A DNA stretch of 27,880 nucleotides from the NCBI GenBank assembly GCA_036380355.1, contig DASVEW010000087.1, positions 1 through 27,880 on the forward strand. The letters run 5' to 3'. Each line of letters opens with the position of its first letter. Position 1 is the stretch's first letter. The stretch comes from JACDAN01 sp036380355 (lineage in GTDB: Bacteria > Actinomycetota > Thermoleophilia > Gaiellales > Gaiellaceae). Of the stretch, positions 15,042 through 21,625 are shown one piece after another. Made by a program: the position numbers and the translations under genes. The notes beneath the pieces were generated by a model that was not told where the DNA came from, did no database searches, and worked only from the letters and a program-made list of their open reading frames with translations.

Positions 15042-15797
15042 ATGCTGCAAATGGGGGTAGACGACATCCGTTCACGACTCGTCCGGATGGGCTTCGACGA
15101 CGCTCAGGCGGCTGTCCTCGCCGACCATTTCCTGGAGGCGGAGCGGCGCGGAAAGCGCGGGCACGGGCTCTCGCGGGTCGAGTGGCTCGCGACCCAGCCG
15201 CTCGACCCCGGAGCACGGCCGGAGCGTCTCGTCGCCGAGGACGGATACGAGCGCTGGGACGGGAACGGCGCCGTTGGATACCTGACGCTCGCCGCGGTCT
15301 GCGACGCCCAGATCGCCGTCCCGCCGGAGCGCGCGCGCGTCGTGGTCGCCTCGCACTGCTTCCCGACCGGGATGCTCGGCTACTGGACGCGCCGCCTTGC
15401 CGATGCAGGGCTCGTCGCAGCCCTGACGGCGACCTCTCCGGCGCGCCTCGGCCATCCGGACGGCGGCTCCCCGCTCGCCGGGACGAACCCGTTGTCGATC
15501 GCGGTCCCGAGCTCGGACGGCCGCCCTGTCGTCTCCGACGTCTCGATGGGGCAGGTCACCTACGGCGACGTCATCGCGGGGCTCGCGGCGCCGGACGAGC
15601 TCGTCCCGTTCGGCGGCGAGTCGGCGCACAAGGCGTTCGCGCTCGCGGTCGGGCTGCAGCTCTTCGTCGACGCGCTGGCCGGAGAGGGCTACGGCGCCGT
15701 CCTGCTCGTCGCCCGGCCGACCGCCGACCCCGTGCCCGCTCTCCGTCGCCTCGCCGGCGGAAATCGGCTGCCCGGCGACAGTCCTACCGAGGCTTAA
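15042..15797 (+). CDS. Short Ldh2/malate-dehydrogenase (YlbC-type) family oxidoreductase
   Basis: 251 aa. ATG 15042 is chosen because AAGGAG at 15027-15032 is correctly spaced; ATG 15051 is a weaker choice. Family features: GHGLSRVEWLA near the N-terminus (the His of the usual SHG), ASHCFPTGMLGYWTRRLADAGLV, PLAGTNPLSIAVPS (normally LGTNP) and VVSDVSMGQVTYGDV, then FGGESAHKAFALAVGLQLFVDALAGE (normally GG.KG.GLA). Family enzymes are NAD(P)-dependent 2-hydroxyacid dehydrogenases of about 330-350 aa. This one lacks about 90 residues, mainly the segment between the VSD..MG strand and the PFGGE loop, plus a short C-terminus. It may be a compact branch or have lost activity. It is divergent from the secreted basic-tail gene, with 88 nt between the starts. 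Confidence 0.75.
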   Translation: MLQMGVDDIRSRLVRMGFDDAQAAVLADHFLEAERRGKRGHGLSRVEWLATQPLDPGARPERLVAEDGYERWDGNGAVGYLTLAAVCDAQIAVPPERARVVVASHCFPTGMLGYWTRRLADAGLVAALTATSPARLGHPDGGSPLAGTNPLSIAVPSSDGRPVVSDVSMGQVTYGDVIAGLAAPDELVPFGGESAHKAFALAVGLQLFVDALAGEGYGAVLLVARPTADPVPALRRLAGGNRLPGDSPTEA

Positions 15798-15828
15798 CCA
15801 AAGCTTTCCTCCCTCCTTGAGCTGACTT

Positions 15829-15847
15829 GGCCGGCGCTTGGCCGGCC
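15829..15847 (+). other. GC hairpin downstream of the Ldh2-like gene
   Basis: GGCCGGC (15829-15835) and GCCGGCC (15841-15847) form a 7-bp stem with a 5-nt loop, 32 nt after the Ldh2-like stop and 37 nt before the next start. No T-tract follows, so termination is uncertain; it could equally be a leader structure of the following secreted protein. Confidence 0.45.
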
Positions 15848-15883
15848 GTCGGCAAACCTGGGCTCATGCCCAAAGGAGGCCAC

Positions 15884-16339
15884 ATGAACAAGCTCATCAT
15901 CGGACTGGCGGCGCTCGTCCTCCTAGCCGCCGGCGGCGCGCTCGCGGGCGGTGCCATCTCGGACAGCTCGTCCGACGACGGCGTCATCACGGGCACGACG
16001 ACGGATGAAACGACGACGCTCGGTACGACGACGGTCGGCACCACGACGGCTCAGACCACGACCGCCGGCACGACGACCGGTGAAGACATCAGCGGCCCGT
16101 GCGACGAGGCCGAGCACGCGAACGACCCGCGCTGCACGGGAGCTGTCCCGGGCGCGACGACGACCGGCAGGGACGACGACGACCATCGCCGCCGCGGGCG
16201 CGGTCGTGGCGAGGACGACGACCGCTCCGGCCCCAACCGGGGACCGGGACGAGGCGACGACGATCGCCACGACGACGACCGTTCGGGGCCGAACCGCGGC
16301 TCGGACGACTCCGACGACTCGCACGACTCCGACGACTAG
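15884..16339 (+). CDS. Secreted Thr/Asp/Arg-rich low-complexity protein A
   Basis: 151 aa from ATG 15884 with a strong AAAGGAGG site at 15872-15879. A signal peptide or anchor (LIIGLAALVLLAAGGALAG, residues about 4-22) is followed by a Thr-rich stretch with repeated GTTT, TTTVGTTT and AGTTTG units. Then comes a short ordered part with two cysteines (GPCDEAEHANDPRCTG), then a charged region of DDDD, RRRGRGRG and two copies of DDDRSGPNRG, ending in SDDSDDSHDSDD. The Thr-rich part resembles O-glycosylated linkers. No family is recognised. The only globular-looking piece is around the Cys pair. The gene is 26 nt upstream of the cupredoxin and probably shares its transcript. A protein of the same layout lies at 19085-19468. 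Confidence 0.8.
   Translation: MNKLIIGLAALVLLAAGGALAGGAISDSSSDDGVITGTTTDETTTLGTTTVGTTTAQTTTAGTTTGEDISGPCDEAEHANDPRCTGAVPGATTTGRDDDDHRRRGRGRGEDDDRSGPNRGPGRGDDDRHDDDRSGPNRGSDDSDDSHDSDD
16214..16300 (+). repeat. Two DDDRSGPNRG repeats conserved at protein but not codon level
   Basis: The ten-residue unit occurs at 16214-16243 and 16271-16300, in frame, inside the secreted low-complexity protein. The peptide is identical, but six of the ten codons differ at the third base (CGC/CGT, TCC/TCG, GGC/GGG, CCC/CCG, CGG/CGC, GGA/GGC). That pattern is what selection on the peptide would leave after an old duplication. Confidence 0.8.
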
Positions 16340-16365
16340 TCAACGACGAAAGGAACGAGACAAGC

Positions 16366-16722
16366 ATGAAGAAGACCGCTGGAATTCTCTTTGCCTCGGT
16401 GATCGCGATGGTTGCGCTCGCCGTCCCGACGCTCGGGTCCGGCGCGCCGCAGACCGTTCGCGTCAACGAAGTGGACGGGCGGATCTCGCTCTCGGCCCGG
16501 CCCAAGAGCGGCGCCGTGAAGTTCGTCGTCCGCAATCGCGGCGGCGACGCGCACGACTTCTGGCTCCGCGGCGGCGGGAAGCGGTGGAAGACCCGGGTGC
16601 TTATCCCCGGCCGGTCGGCCACCCTCAGCGTCCGTTTGAAGAAGGGCGTCCGGTACTCGTTCTGGTGCGGGGTCAGCGACCACGCGGAGGACGGGATGCG
16701 GGGGAGCTTCGTCGCCCGCTAG
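16366..16722 (+). CDS. Small secreted cupredoxin-like (type 1 copper) protein
   Basis: 118 aa with an AAAGGA site 12 nt before ATG 16366. A signal peptide (residues 1-27, MKKTAGILFASVIAMVALAV ... GSGA) is followed by one compact beta domain. The complete ligand set of a type 1 copper site is in the expected order: H63 in GDAHDFWL, then C101, H106 and M111 in FWCGVSDHAEDGM, i.e. C-x4-H-x4-M. Strands such as VKFVVRNRGGDAHDF and GVRYSFWC are characteristic of plastocyanin/azurin folds. Likely a periplasmic or wall-associated electron carrier or copper-binding protein; the redox partner is not visible. It lies between the low-complexity secreted protein and a two-component system, and is followed by strong hairpins that probably end its transcript. 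Confidence 0.82.
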   Translation: MKKTAGILFASVIAMVALAVPTLGSGAPQTVRVNEVDGRISLSARPKSGAVKFVVRNRGGDAHDFWLRGGGKRWKTRVLIPGRSATLSVRLKKGVRYSFWCGVSDHAEDGMRGSFVAR

Positions 16723-16742
16723 CCGCGCCGGCGCACAACCGT

Positions 16743-16780
16743 CGAGGCGGCCCCTTGGCTCTCTCCCCGGGGCCGCCTCG
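16743..16780 (+). terminator. Strong 12-bp hairpin after the cupredoxin gene
   Basis: CGAGGCGGCCCC (16743-16754) and GGGGCCGCCTCG (16769-16780) are a perfect 12-bp inverted repeat with a 14-nt pyrimidine-rich loop, 21 nt after the stop. It lacks a clear T-tract, as is common for stem-only terminators in high-GC actinobacteria. Confidence 0.7.
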
Positions 16781-16798
16781 GCTCCTCGGCCCCTGACC

Positions 16799-16840
16799 GG
16801 CGGCGGCTCCCGCCCAGCGAAGCTGGGCTCCGCCGCCGCC
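16799..16840. other. Compound hairpin in the spacer before the response regulator
   Basis: Outer arms GGCGGCGGC (16799-16807) and GCCGCCGCC (16832-16840) enclose inner arms GCCCAGC (16812-16818) and GCTGGGC (16822-16828) around a GAA loop, with a small internal loop of TCCC opposite TCC. All 16 base pairs are perfect. It stands 18 nt after the previous hairpin. It may be a second terminator, part of a structured 5' leader or a small RNA; the sequence does not decide. Confidence 0.6.
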
Positions 16841-16867
16841 TCGCGCTGCTGGACGCGCTCCTGCGAG

Positions 16868-16910
16868 TGGGCGTGTTAGGAACACTGTCCCACCCGCATA
16901 CGCACGCCCA
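16868..16910. promoter_or_regulatory. Nested inverted repeats upstream of the response regulator gene
   Basis: TGGGCGTG (16868-16875) pairs with CACGCCCA (16903-16910), and within it GTGTT (16873-16877) pairs with AACAC (16881-16885) around AGG. The repeats end 39 nt before the response regulator ATG, where a promoter or operator would be expected. They could be an autoregulatory binding site or a leader hairpin. Confidence 0.4.
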
Positions 16911-16949
16911 GCGACGCGCCAGGAACCGAGGACGGGTATAGGAACGACG

Positions 16950-17663
16950 ATGCAACTGGGGAAGAAACGCCGGATTCTGCTCGTCGAGGACGAGGAGTCG
17001 ATCACCGCGCCGCTCTCGGAGGCCCTCTCGCGTGAGGGCTTCGACACGTCCGTGGCCGGCACAGCCGCCTCGGCGCTCGAGCAGGCGGCCGAGGTGCGTC
17101 CCGACCTCGTCCTGCTTGACGTGATGCTCCCCGACGGCTCCGGCTTCGACGTCGCGCGGGAGCTGCGGCGAAGCTCGCGCGTCCCGATCATCATGCTCAC
17201 CGCCCGGGGCGAGGAGGCCGACCGCGTGGCGGGGCTCGAGTTGGGCGCCGACGACTACGTCGTGAAGCCGTTCAGCGCCCGCGAGCTCGTCGCCCGCGTC
17301 CGCGCGGTGCTCCGGCGGGTTGCAGAGGCCGGCGAGCAGCGGCCCGAGGGTGCGATCGAGATCGGCGAGGTCCGGCTGGACGCGGACCGCCGCTCGACCA
17401 CGTTCCAGGGCTCCGAGCTCGAGCTGAGTCGCAAGGAGTTCGACCTGCTGCGCCTGCTGATGGAGAACGCAGGCTCGGTCGTCACCCGTGAGCGGCTGAT
17501 CGACGAGGTCTGGGACACGAACTGGTTCGGCTCCACGAAGACGCTCGACGTCCATGTGAGCGGTCTCCGGAAGAAGCTCGGCGACGATTCAGCCGACCCG
17601 CGGTACATCCACACCGTCCGCGGCGTCGGGTTCCGCTTCGCCGGCGCGGACGAAGTCGCGTGA
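16950..17663 (+). CDS. OmpR/PhoB-family response regulator
   Basis: 237 aa. Receiver domain: acidic pocket EDEE (13-16), phosphoacceptor D57 in LVLLDVMLPDG, T84 in MLTARGEE, K106 in YVVKPFSA. DNA-binding domain (about 130-232): LELSRKEFDLLRLLMENAG, VVTRERLIDEVWD, TLDVHVSGLRKKLG and IHTVRGVGFRF, the winged helix of the OmpR class. The stop overlaps the histidine kinase start by 4 nt (GTGA), so this is a matched pair. Upstream is a 227-nt spacer carrying three sets of inverted repeats, making this gene the likely first of its own transcript. The regulon cannot be read from the sequence; the secreted proteins on either side are candidates. Confidence 0.95.
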   Translation: MQLGKKRRILLVEDEESITAPLSEALSREGFDTSVAGTAASALEQAAEVRPDLVLLDVMLPDGSGFDVARELRRSSRVPIIMLTARGEEADRVAGLELGADDYVVKPFSARELVARVRAVLRRVAEAGEQRPEGAIEIGEVRLDADRRSTTFQGSELELSRKEFDLLRLLMENAGSVVTRERLIDEVWDTNWFGSTKTLDVHVSGLRKKLGDDSADPRYIHTVRGVGFRFAGADEVA

Positions 17664-19075
17664 GCCTCCGGACCCGCCTCCTCGCGGCGTTCGCCTACGT
17701 CCTCATCCTCGTGATCGTCGCGCTGGAGGTCCCGCTCGTCCTCAACGTCTCTCGCCGGGTCGACGCGGAGGTGAAGGCGCAGGCCGCCGCCGAGGCGCAG
17801 CTCGTCGCCGCGAGCGCGGCGGCGGAGTTGGGCACCGGCGACACCCGCGATCTCGCGCGGATCGCCGAACGCGCGGCGGAAGACTCCGGCGGCCGTGTGC
17901 TCGTGGTCGACCGGAACGGCCGTGTGGCCGCGGACTCCGGCGGGCAGCAGGGCGACTACGGAGACCGCCCCGAGATCCGCACGGCGCTCGACGGGCGGAT
18001 CGCCCAGGGCCGCCGGTTCAGCGACACCCTCGGCGAGTCGCTGCTCTTCACCGCGGTCCCGGTCGTCGTCGAAGGAGACGTCGGCGGTGCCGTCCGCGTC
18101 ACGCAGAGTGTCGACGCCATCGACCGGCGTGTGCGGCGGGACGTGCTGGGCCTCGTCGGGATCGGCTTGATCGCACTCGTTCTGGGTCTCGCATTCGCGT
18201 GGTTCCTCGCCGGCACGCTCGCCCGTCCGCTCCAGCGGCTCGCCGCGACGGCCCGCCGCGTCGAGGCCGGCGACCTGGGCGCGCGGGCGGAGCCGGAGGG
18301 CTCGAGCGAGAACCGCGAGGTCGCGCACGCCTTCAACGACATGACCGGGCGCCTCGAGCAGGTGCTCGTCGCCCAGCGTGAGTTCGTCGCCAACGCGTCG
18401 CATCAGCTGCGGACGCCGCTGACCGGGCTCCGACTGCGACTCGAGGCCGCATCGCTCAAGGCCGGGTCGGAGCTCGCCGGCGAGCTGGAGGCGGCCGAGC
18501 GGGAGGTCGAGCGGCTCGCGCGGCTTCTCACGGCCCTGCTCACGCTGGCGCGTGAGGGCGACCGTCCGCCGACGCGGCAGGCGATCCCGGTCGGCGAGGC
18601 ACTCGAGCGCGCGCGTGAGCGGTGGGAGGAGCGCGCGGCGCAGGGCGGGCACCGGCTCGAGCTGGACTGCCACGATCCAGGCCTCGTCGCCGTCTCCGAC
18701 GAAGACCTCGCCATCGTCGTCGACAACCTGGTCGAGAACGCGCTCGTCTACTCGCCGGGCGGCGGCACGGTGACGCTCGAGTGCGGCCGGGAAGCGGGCG
18801 AGGTGGTCGTGGCCGTCTCCGACGAGGGCCCAGGGCTTGGGCCGGGCGAGGAGGAACAGGTGTTCGAGCGCTTCGCCCGTGGGGGCGGCGGGCAGGGCAC
18901 GCCGGGGACGGGCCTGGGGCTCGCGATCGTAGCCACGCTCGCCCGCCGGTGGGGAGGCACCGCGCGCATCGCGAACCGCCCCGGCGGCGGCGCGCGGGCG
19001 GAGGTCCGCCTTCCGGCCGCGCCTTTGCAAACACCGAACAGGAGCTTGGACGAGGCTTTACCCGGCCGCGTCTAG
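17660..19075 (+). CDS. Membrane histidine kinase, partner of the OmpR-type regulator
   Basis: 471 aa from a GTG overlapping the regulator gene. Membrane helices at about 9-30 and 162-184 enclose an extracytoplasmic sensor of about 130 residues (VLVVDRNGRVAADSGG, PEIRTALDGR), reminiscent of a single PAS/Cache-like fold. A HAMP linker follows (TLARPLQRLAATARRVEAGDL), then the phosphoacceptor H248 in ANASHQLRTPLTGL, and the ATPase with N-box DNLVENALVYSP, G1 DEGPGLG and G2 GTGLGLAI. All catalytic boxes are intact. It is a kinase of the EnvZ/PhoR-like group; the signal is unknown. The sensor has no cysteine or obvious metal cluster, so direct copper sensing is not evident. Its TAG stop is also the start of a TAGCCT box in front of the next gene. 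Confidence 0.94.
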   Translation: MSLRTRLLAAFAYVLILVIVALEVPLVLNVSRRVDAEVKAQAAAEAQLVAASAAAELGTGDTRDLARIAERAAEDSGGRVLVVDRNGRVAADSGGQQGDYGDRPEIRTALDGRIAQGRRFSDTLGESLLFTAVPVVVEGDVGGAVRVTQSVDAIDRRVRRDVLGLVGIGLIALVLGLAFAWFLAGTLARPLQRLAATARRVEAGDLGARAEPEGSSENREVAHAFNDMTGRLEQVLVAQREFVANASHQLRTPLTGLRLRLEAASLKAGSELAGELEAAEREVERLARLLTALLTLAREGDRPPTRQAIPVGEALERARERWEERAAQGGHRLELDCHDPGLVAVSDEDLAIVVDNLVENALVYSPGGGTVTLECGREAGEVVVAVSDEGPGLGPGEEEQVFERFARGGGGQGTPGTGLGLAIVATLARRWGGTARIANRPGGGARAEVRLPAAPLQTPNRSLDEALPGRV

Positions 19076-19078
19076 CCT
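19073..19078 (+). promoter_or_regulatory. Putative -10 box (TAGCCT) for a leaderless downstream gene
   Basis: TAGCCT starts on the kinase stop codon and is followed by exactly 6 nt and then ATG 19085. There is no ribosome binding site in the 9-nt gap after the stop. This matches TANNNT promoters of actinobacterial leaderless mRNAs. Confidence 0.42.
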
Positions 19079-19084
19079 GGACCC

Positions 19085-19468
19085 ATGCGGATCGCCATCG
19101 TCGCACTCCTCGGTCTCGTCTTCGCGACCGGGCTCGGGTTCGCGGCGCACGTCATCGCGCGCGACACCGTCGCACTGCCGGTGGCGAGCCTCGACGCGCG
19201 CGAGAACCTCGCGCCGGCCGGGACGACCACGGAGCGACGGACGACGACGCAGCGCCGGAGGGCTCGAACGGCGACGACAGGAACCACAACGGCGCGCACG
19301 ACGACCACCGGGACGGCGACCGACGAGGACGAAGACCGCCGTGGGCGGGGCCGGGGACGCGGCCGCAGCGGCGGTGACTCGGGCAGCTCGGGCTCGGACA
19401 GCTCGGGCTCGGGCGGCTCCGGGAGCTCGGACAGCTCCGGCTCCGGCGGCGACGACTCGGACGACTAG
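19085..19468 (+). CDS. Secreted Thr/Arg/Ser-rich low-complexity protein B
   Basis: 127 aa. A hydrophobic signal or anchor (IAIVALLGLVFATGLGFAA, residues 3-21) is followed by a Thr/Arg-rich stretch (GTTTERRTTTQRRRARTATTG), an acidic-basic block (DEDEDRRGRGRGRGR), a Ser/Gly run (SGSSGSDSSGSGGSG) and a terminal GGDDSDD. The order signal, Thr-rich, acid/RGRGR, acidic Ser/Asp end is the same as in the protein at 15884-16339, although the stretches cannot be aligned base by base and the Cys pair is absent here. No family is recognised. The stop overlaps the convergent cupin-TPR stop. Some of the composition could reflect simple-repeat drift in GC-rich DNA, but the signal peptide and the matching layout argue for a real gene. 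Confidence 0.68.
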   Translation: MRIAIVALLGLVFATGLGFAAHVIARDTVALPVASLDARENLAPAGTTTERRTTTQRRRARTATTGTTTARTTTTGTATDEDEDRRGRGRGRGRSGGDSGSSGSDSSGSGGSGSSDSSGSGGDDSDD

Positions 19469-20121
19469 CCGACGAGCTGCCGAAACTCGGCCTCGTCCCG
19501 GACCGGGTCGAAGTCCGTGTCCGTCCGGGCGAGCTCGCGGAAGCGCTCACCCAGCTCGACCGAGCGCCGCAAGTGCTCGAGCGCGTCGGCGGTGCGCCCG
19601 CTCATGCTCTCGGCGCAGGCGAGGTTGTAGAGGACTGCCGGGTCGTCCGGGTACTCCGCCAGGGCCGCCTCCAGCGCCTCGGCGGCCTTGTCGTACTCCT
19701 TCGAGGCGAAGAACTGGAACGCGGGCGCCGAGCGCTCCCACGGCGAAGGGATGAACGCCTCGCCTCGCTTGGCCCCGACCGCCAGCACCCGCGTGCCGGC
19801 TTCCTCGGCGACCGCCTTTCGCTTCGCCGACGGGTCGCGGACGAACACGATCGTCCCGGACGGCGCCTCGACCGTCTCGCCGTCGACCGTGAACATGGCT
19901 CTGCCGGACATGACCACGTAGACCTCCTCGTGTCCCGCCGCGCCGCCCGTGACCTCGTCGTGCTCCCCGATCACGTCCTTGCCGGGCTCCTCGGCAGTCC
20001 AGGCGTTGACGCCGAAGCTGCGAATGTCGAAGTGGCGGCGGATGCTCGCCCAGGTGCCGGAGCCAGAGAACTGCGGGATCTCCAGCTCGTCGATGCTCGC
20101 GATCTCGTACCCGTCGGTCAC
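19465..20121 (-). CDS. Cupin-TPR protein, copy 2
   Basis: 218 aa from GTG 20121, overlapping the upstream paralogue's stop by 4 nt (GTGA). The N-terminal half is a single cupin barrel (EEVYVVMSGRAMFTVDGETVEAPSGTIVFVRDPSAKR); GEHDEV carries one histidine and AAGHEEVYV another, but the full two-motif metal site is not complete. The C-terminal half has TPR-type helices (FFASKEYDKAAEALEAAL ... PAVLYNLACAESMSGRTADALEHLRRSVEL), and the protein ends in a motif shared with its neighbour (FRELARTDTDFDPVRDEAEFRQLVG). The function is unknown. It is the last gene of a minus-strand cassette. Confidence 0.83.
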   Translation of the reverse strand: MTDGYEIASIDELEIPQFSGSGTWASIRRHFDIRSFGVNAWTAEEPGKDVIGEHDEVTGGAAGHEEVYVVMSGRAMFTVDGETVEAPSGTIVFVRDPSAKRKAVAEEAGTRVLAVGAKRGEAFIPSPWERSAPAFQFFASKEYDKAAEALEAALAEYPDDPAVLYNLACAESMSGRTADALEHLRRSVELGERFRELARTDTDFDPVRDEAEFRQLVG

Positions 20122-20780
20122 GCGGCCGCCCCGACGAGCTCGTGGAACTCCGGCCGTTCGCGCATGGCGTCGAAATCCTCGTCCGTCCGCGCGTACTCGC
20201 GGAACCGCTCCTCGAGCTCGATCGCCCGCCGGAGGTGCCCGAGCGCCTCGTCCTGCTCGCCGAGCAGCGTCTCGGCGCAGGCGAGGTTGTAGAGAACGAT
20301 TCCGGCGTCCGGATGCTCTTCCACGACCGACCGAAGGATCTCGACGGCCTTCGCGTGGTCGCCTTCGCGCCAATGCGGGTAGGCGTCCGCGGCCGCCTCC
20401 CAGGCAGAGACCTCGTACGCCTTGCCGGGCGTTCCGCCCACGACGAGAACGATTGTCCCCTCCTCCTCGGCGATCGCACCGCGGCGCACGGCGGGGTCGC
20501 TGATGAAGACCATCTCGCCGGCTGCGACGGTGCGCCCGTCGCCGCCGAGCTCGAAGCTCGCGCTGCCGCGGAGCACGACGTAGAGCTCCTCGTGCTTGCC
20601 GGCCGCCGTGCCGAGCTCGTCGTGCTCCTCGATCACCCGGTTGCCGGCGTCCGCGCCGTACGCGTTGACGCCGAACGCGCCGACGTCGAGGTCGCGACGC
20701 AGGCGGAACCAGCGGCTGTCGTCCGCGCCCGCCTGGGGCGTCACCTCGTCGAGGCGGGCGACCAGGAACTTCTCCGTCAC
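20118..20780 (-). CDS. Cupin-TPR protein, copy 1
   Basis: 220 aa from GTG 20780, overlapping the DUF1028 stop by 4 nt. The domain order is the same as in the downstream copy: DVGAFGVNAY, EEHDEL, GKHEELYVVLRGSASFEL and AGEMVFISDPAVRRGAIAEE in the cupin, then a linker and TPR helices (VLYNLACAETLLGEQDEALGHLRRAIEL) ending in YARTDEDFDAMRERPEFHELVG. The two copies are clear tandem paralogues that have diverged to roughly half identity by eye. Conserved points such as SFGVNA/AFGVNA, the EHDE histidine and the DxDFD end suggest a shared ligand or partner. Known cupin-TPR proteins of this small type have no assigned function. Confidence 0.84.
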   Translation of the reverse strand: MTEKFLVARLDEVTPQAGADDSRWFRLRRDLDVGAFGVNAYGADAGNRVIEEHDELGTAAGKHEELYVVLRGSASFELGGDGRTVAAGEMVFISDPAVRRGAIAEEEGTIVLVVGGTPGKAYEVSAWEAAADAYPHWREGDHAKAVEILRSVVEEHPDAGIVLYNLACAETLLGEQDEALGHLRRAIELEERFREYARTDEDFDAMRERPEFHELVGAAA

Positions 20781-21625
20781 GACCGGCGTCTCAGCTCCTC
20801 GAGGACGACCGGGTCGACGGACTCGGCGCCGTCGACGCGCTCCTCGAGGTTCTCGTTGCCGGCCCAGCGGAACAGCGCGTCCGGGAGGTCGCCCTCGAAG
20901 CCGAGGCGCACGAGTCGCTCGCGGAGCTCGCCCGAAAGCTCCTCGTCCACGGGCAGCCACTCCTCCTTCGGCGTCTGTCCGAAGAGCGCGACATGGAGGG
21001 CGTGCAGCCGGCGGAGCTCCTCGAGCGGACGCTCGTGGTCGTCGACGCGGAGATCGAAGACGACGTCGAAGAGCCCGGCGTAGCCGCCATCCTTCTCAAC
21101 GACGAGGAGCGCAGCCGATTGTTGGCCTCGGCTGTCGCCGCCGGCCGCCTGCCCGGCGTCGAGGCAGTCCAGCAGGCGCTCCTCGAGCAGCCTGCCGGCC
21201 GTTGCCTCGAAGGTCTCAGCGATCGCGTCGACCGTGTTGGCCGAGACGAGGATGTTCCCCTGCGCCGCGTAGCCGGGGCCCGTGTGCCCGCCGGCCCAGT
21301 CGTGACACTCGCTGCCGGTGAAGGACGAGCTGCCGCCCTGCGCGTCGACGACACCGAGTTGGCGATGCTCGCGGCCGTCGTCTGCGGACGTGAGCCGCTC
21401 GACGACCTCCCCGGCGGAGAGCCCCTGCCGGAGCAGGGCGAGGCCGTCCGGCCCGTAGCGCGGGTTCGCATAGGCCTGGGTCGCCACGGCGCCCGCTTGC
21501 GGCTCCGCCCACGGCACGACCGACCCGACCCCGAGGAACTTCGACTGCGTCGCCACGGCCCAGCGGCCCGCATCCAGGTCGCAGGCTGCGATCGAGTAGG
21601 TGGCGACGAGCGGGCTACGGGCCAT
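20777..21625 (-). CDS. DUF1028 family protein with extra C-terminal domain
   Basis: 282 aa from ATG 21625. The N-terminal 210 residues are the DUF1028 domain: ATYSIAACDLDAGRWAVATQSKFLGVG, then GAVATQAYANPRYGPDGLALL, GSECHDWAGG and YAAQGNILVSANTVDAI. The fold is thought to be an Ntn-hydrolase relative with a conserved nucleophile-like residue near the N-terminus, but no reaction is established. A C-terminal segment (about 215-282, ELRERLVRLGFEGDLPDALFRWAGNENLEERV) looks like the small helical domain seen in the longer members of the family. The gene overlaps the 88-aa gene upstream by 11 nt and the cupin gene downstream by 4 nt. Confidence 0.88.
   Translation of the reverse strand: MARSPLVATYSIAACDLDAGRWAVATQSKFLGVGSVVPWAEPQAGAVATQAYANPRYGPDGLALLRQGLSAGEVVERLTSADDGREHRQLGVVDAQGGSSSFTGSECHDWAGGHTGPGYAAQGNILVSANTVDAIAETFEATAGRLLEERLLDCLDAGQAAGGDSRGQQSAALLVVEKDGGYAGLFDVVFDLRVDDHERPLEELRRLHALHVALFGQTPKEEWLPVDEELSGELRERLVRLGFEGDLPDALFRWAGNENLEERVDGAESVDPVVLEELRRRS

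Noticed and set aside
14954..15067. Longer N-terminus for the basic-tail secreted protein (start at 15067)
   Set aside because: It would bury the signal peptide behind 38 residues of non-conserved sequence and overlap the divergent Ldh2-like gene. The ATG at 14953 has a G-rich ribosome binding site and gives a classic signal peptide.
17255..19030. Long minus-strand frame (591 codons) opposite the response regulator and kinase
   Set aside because: The composition is typical of an antisense shadow (RR, GG and DD runs), and the plus strand holds intact regulator and kinase motifs.
19200..19460. Possible CRISPR or tandem DNA repeat in the Thr/Arg and Ser/Gly-rich region
   Set aside because: There are no regular repeat-spacer units. 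The repetition is short codon-level low complexity within one reading frame that starts with a signal peptide.
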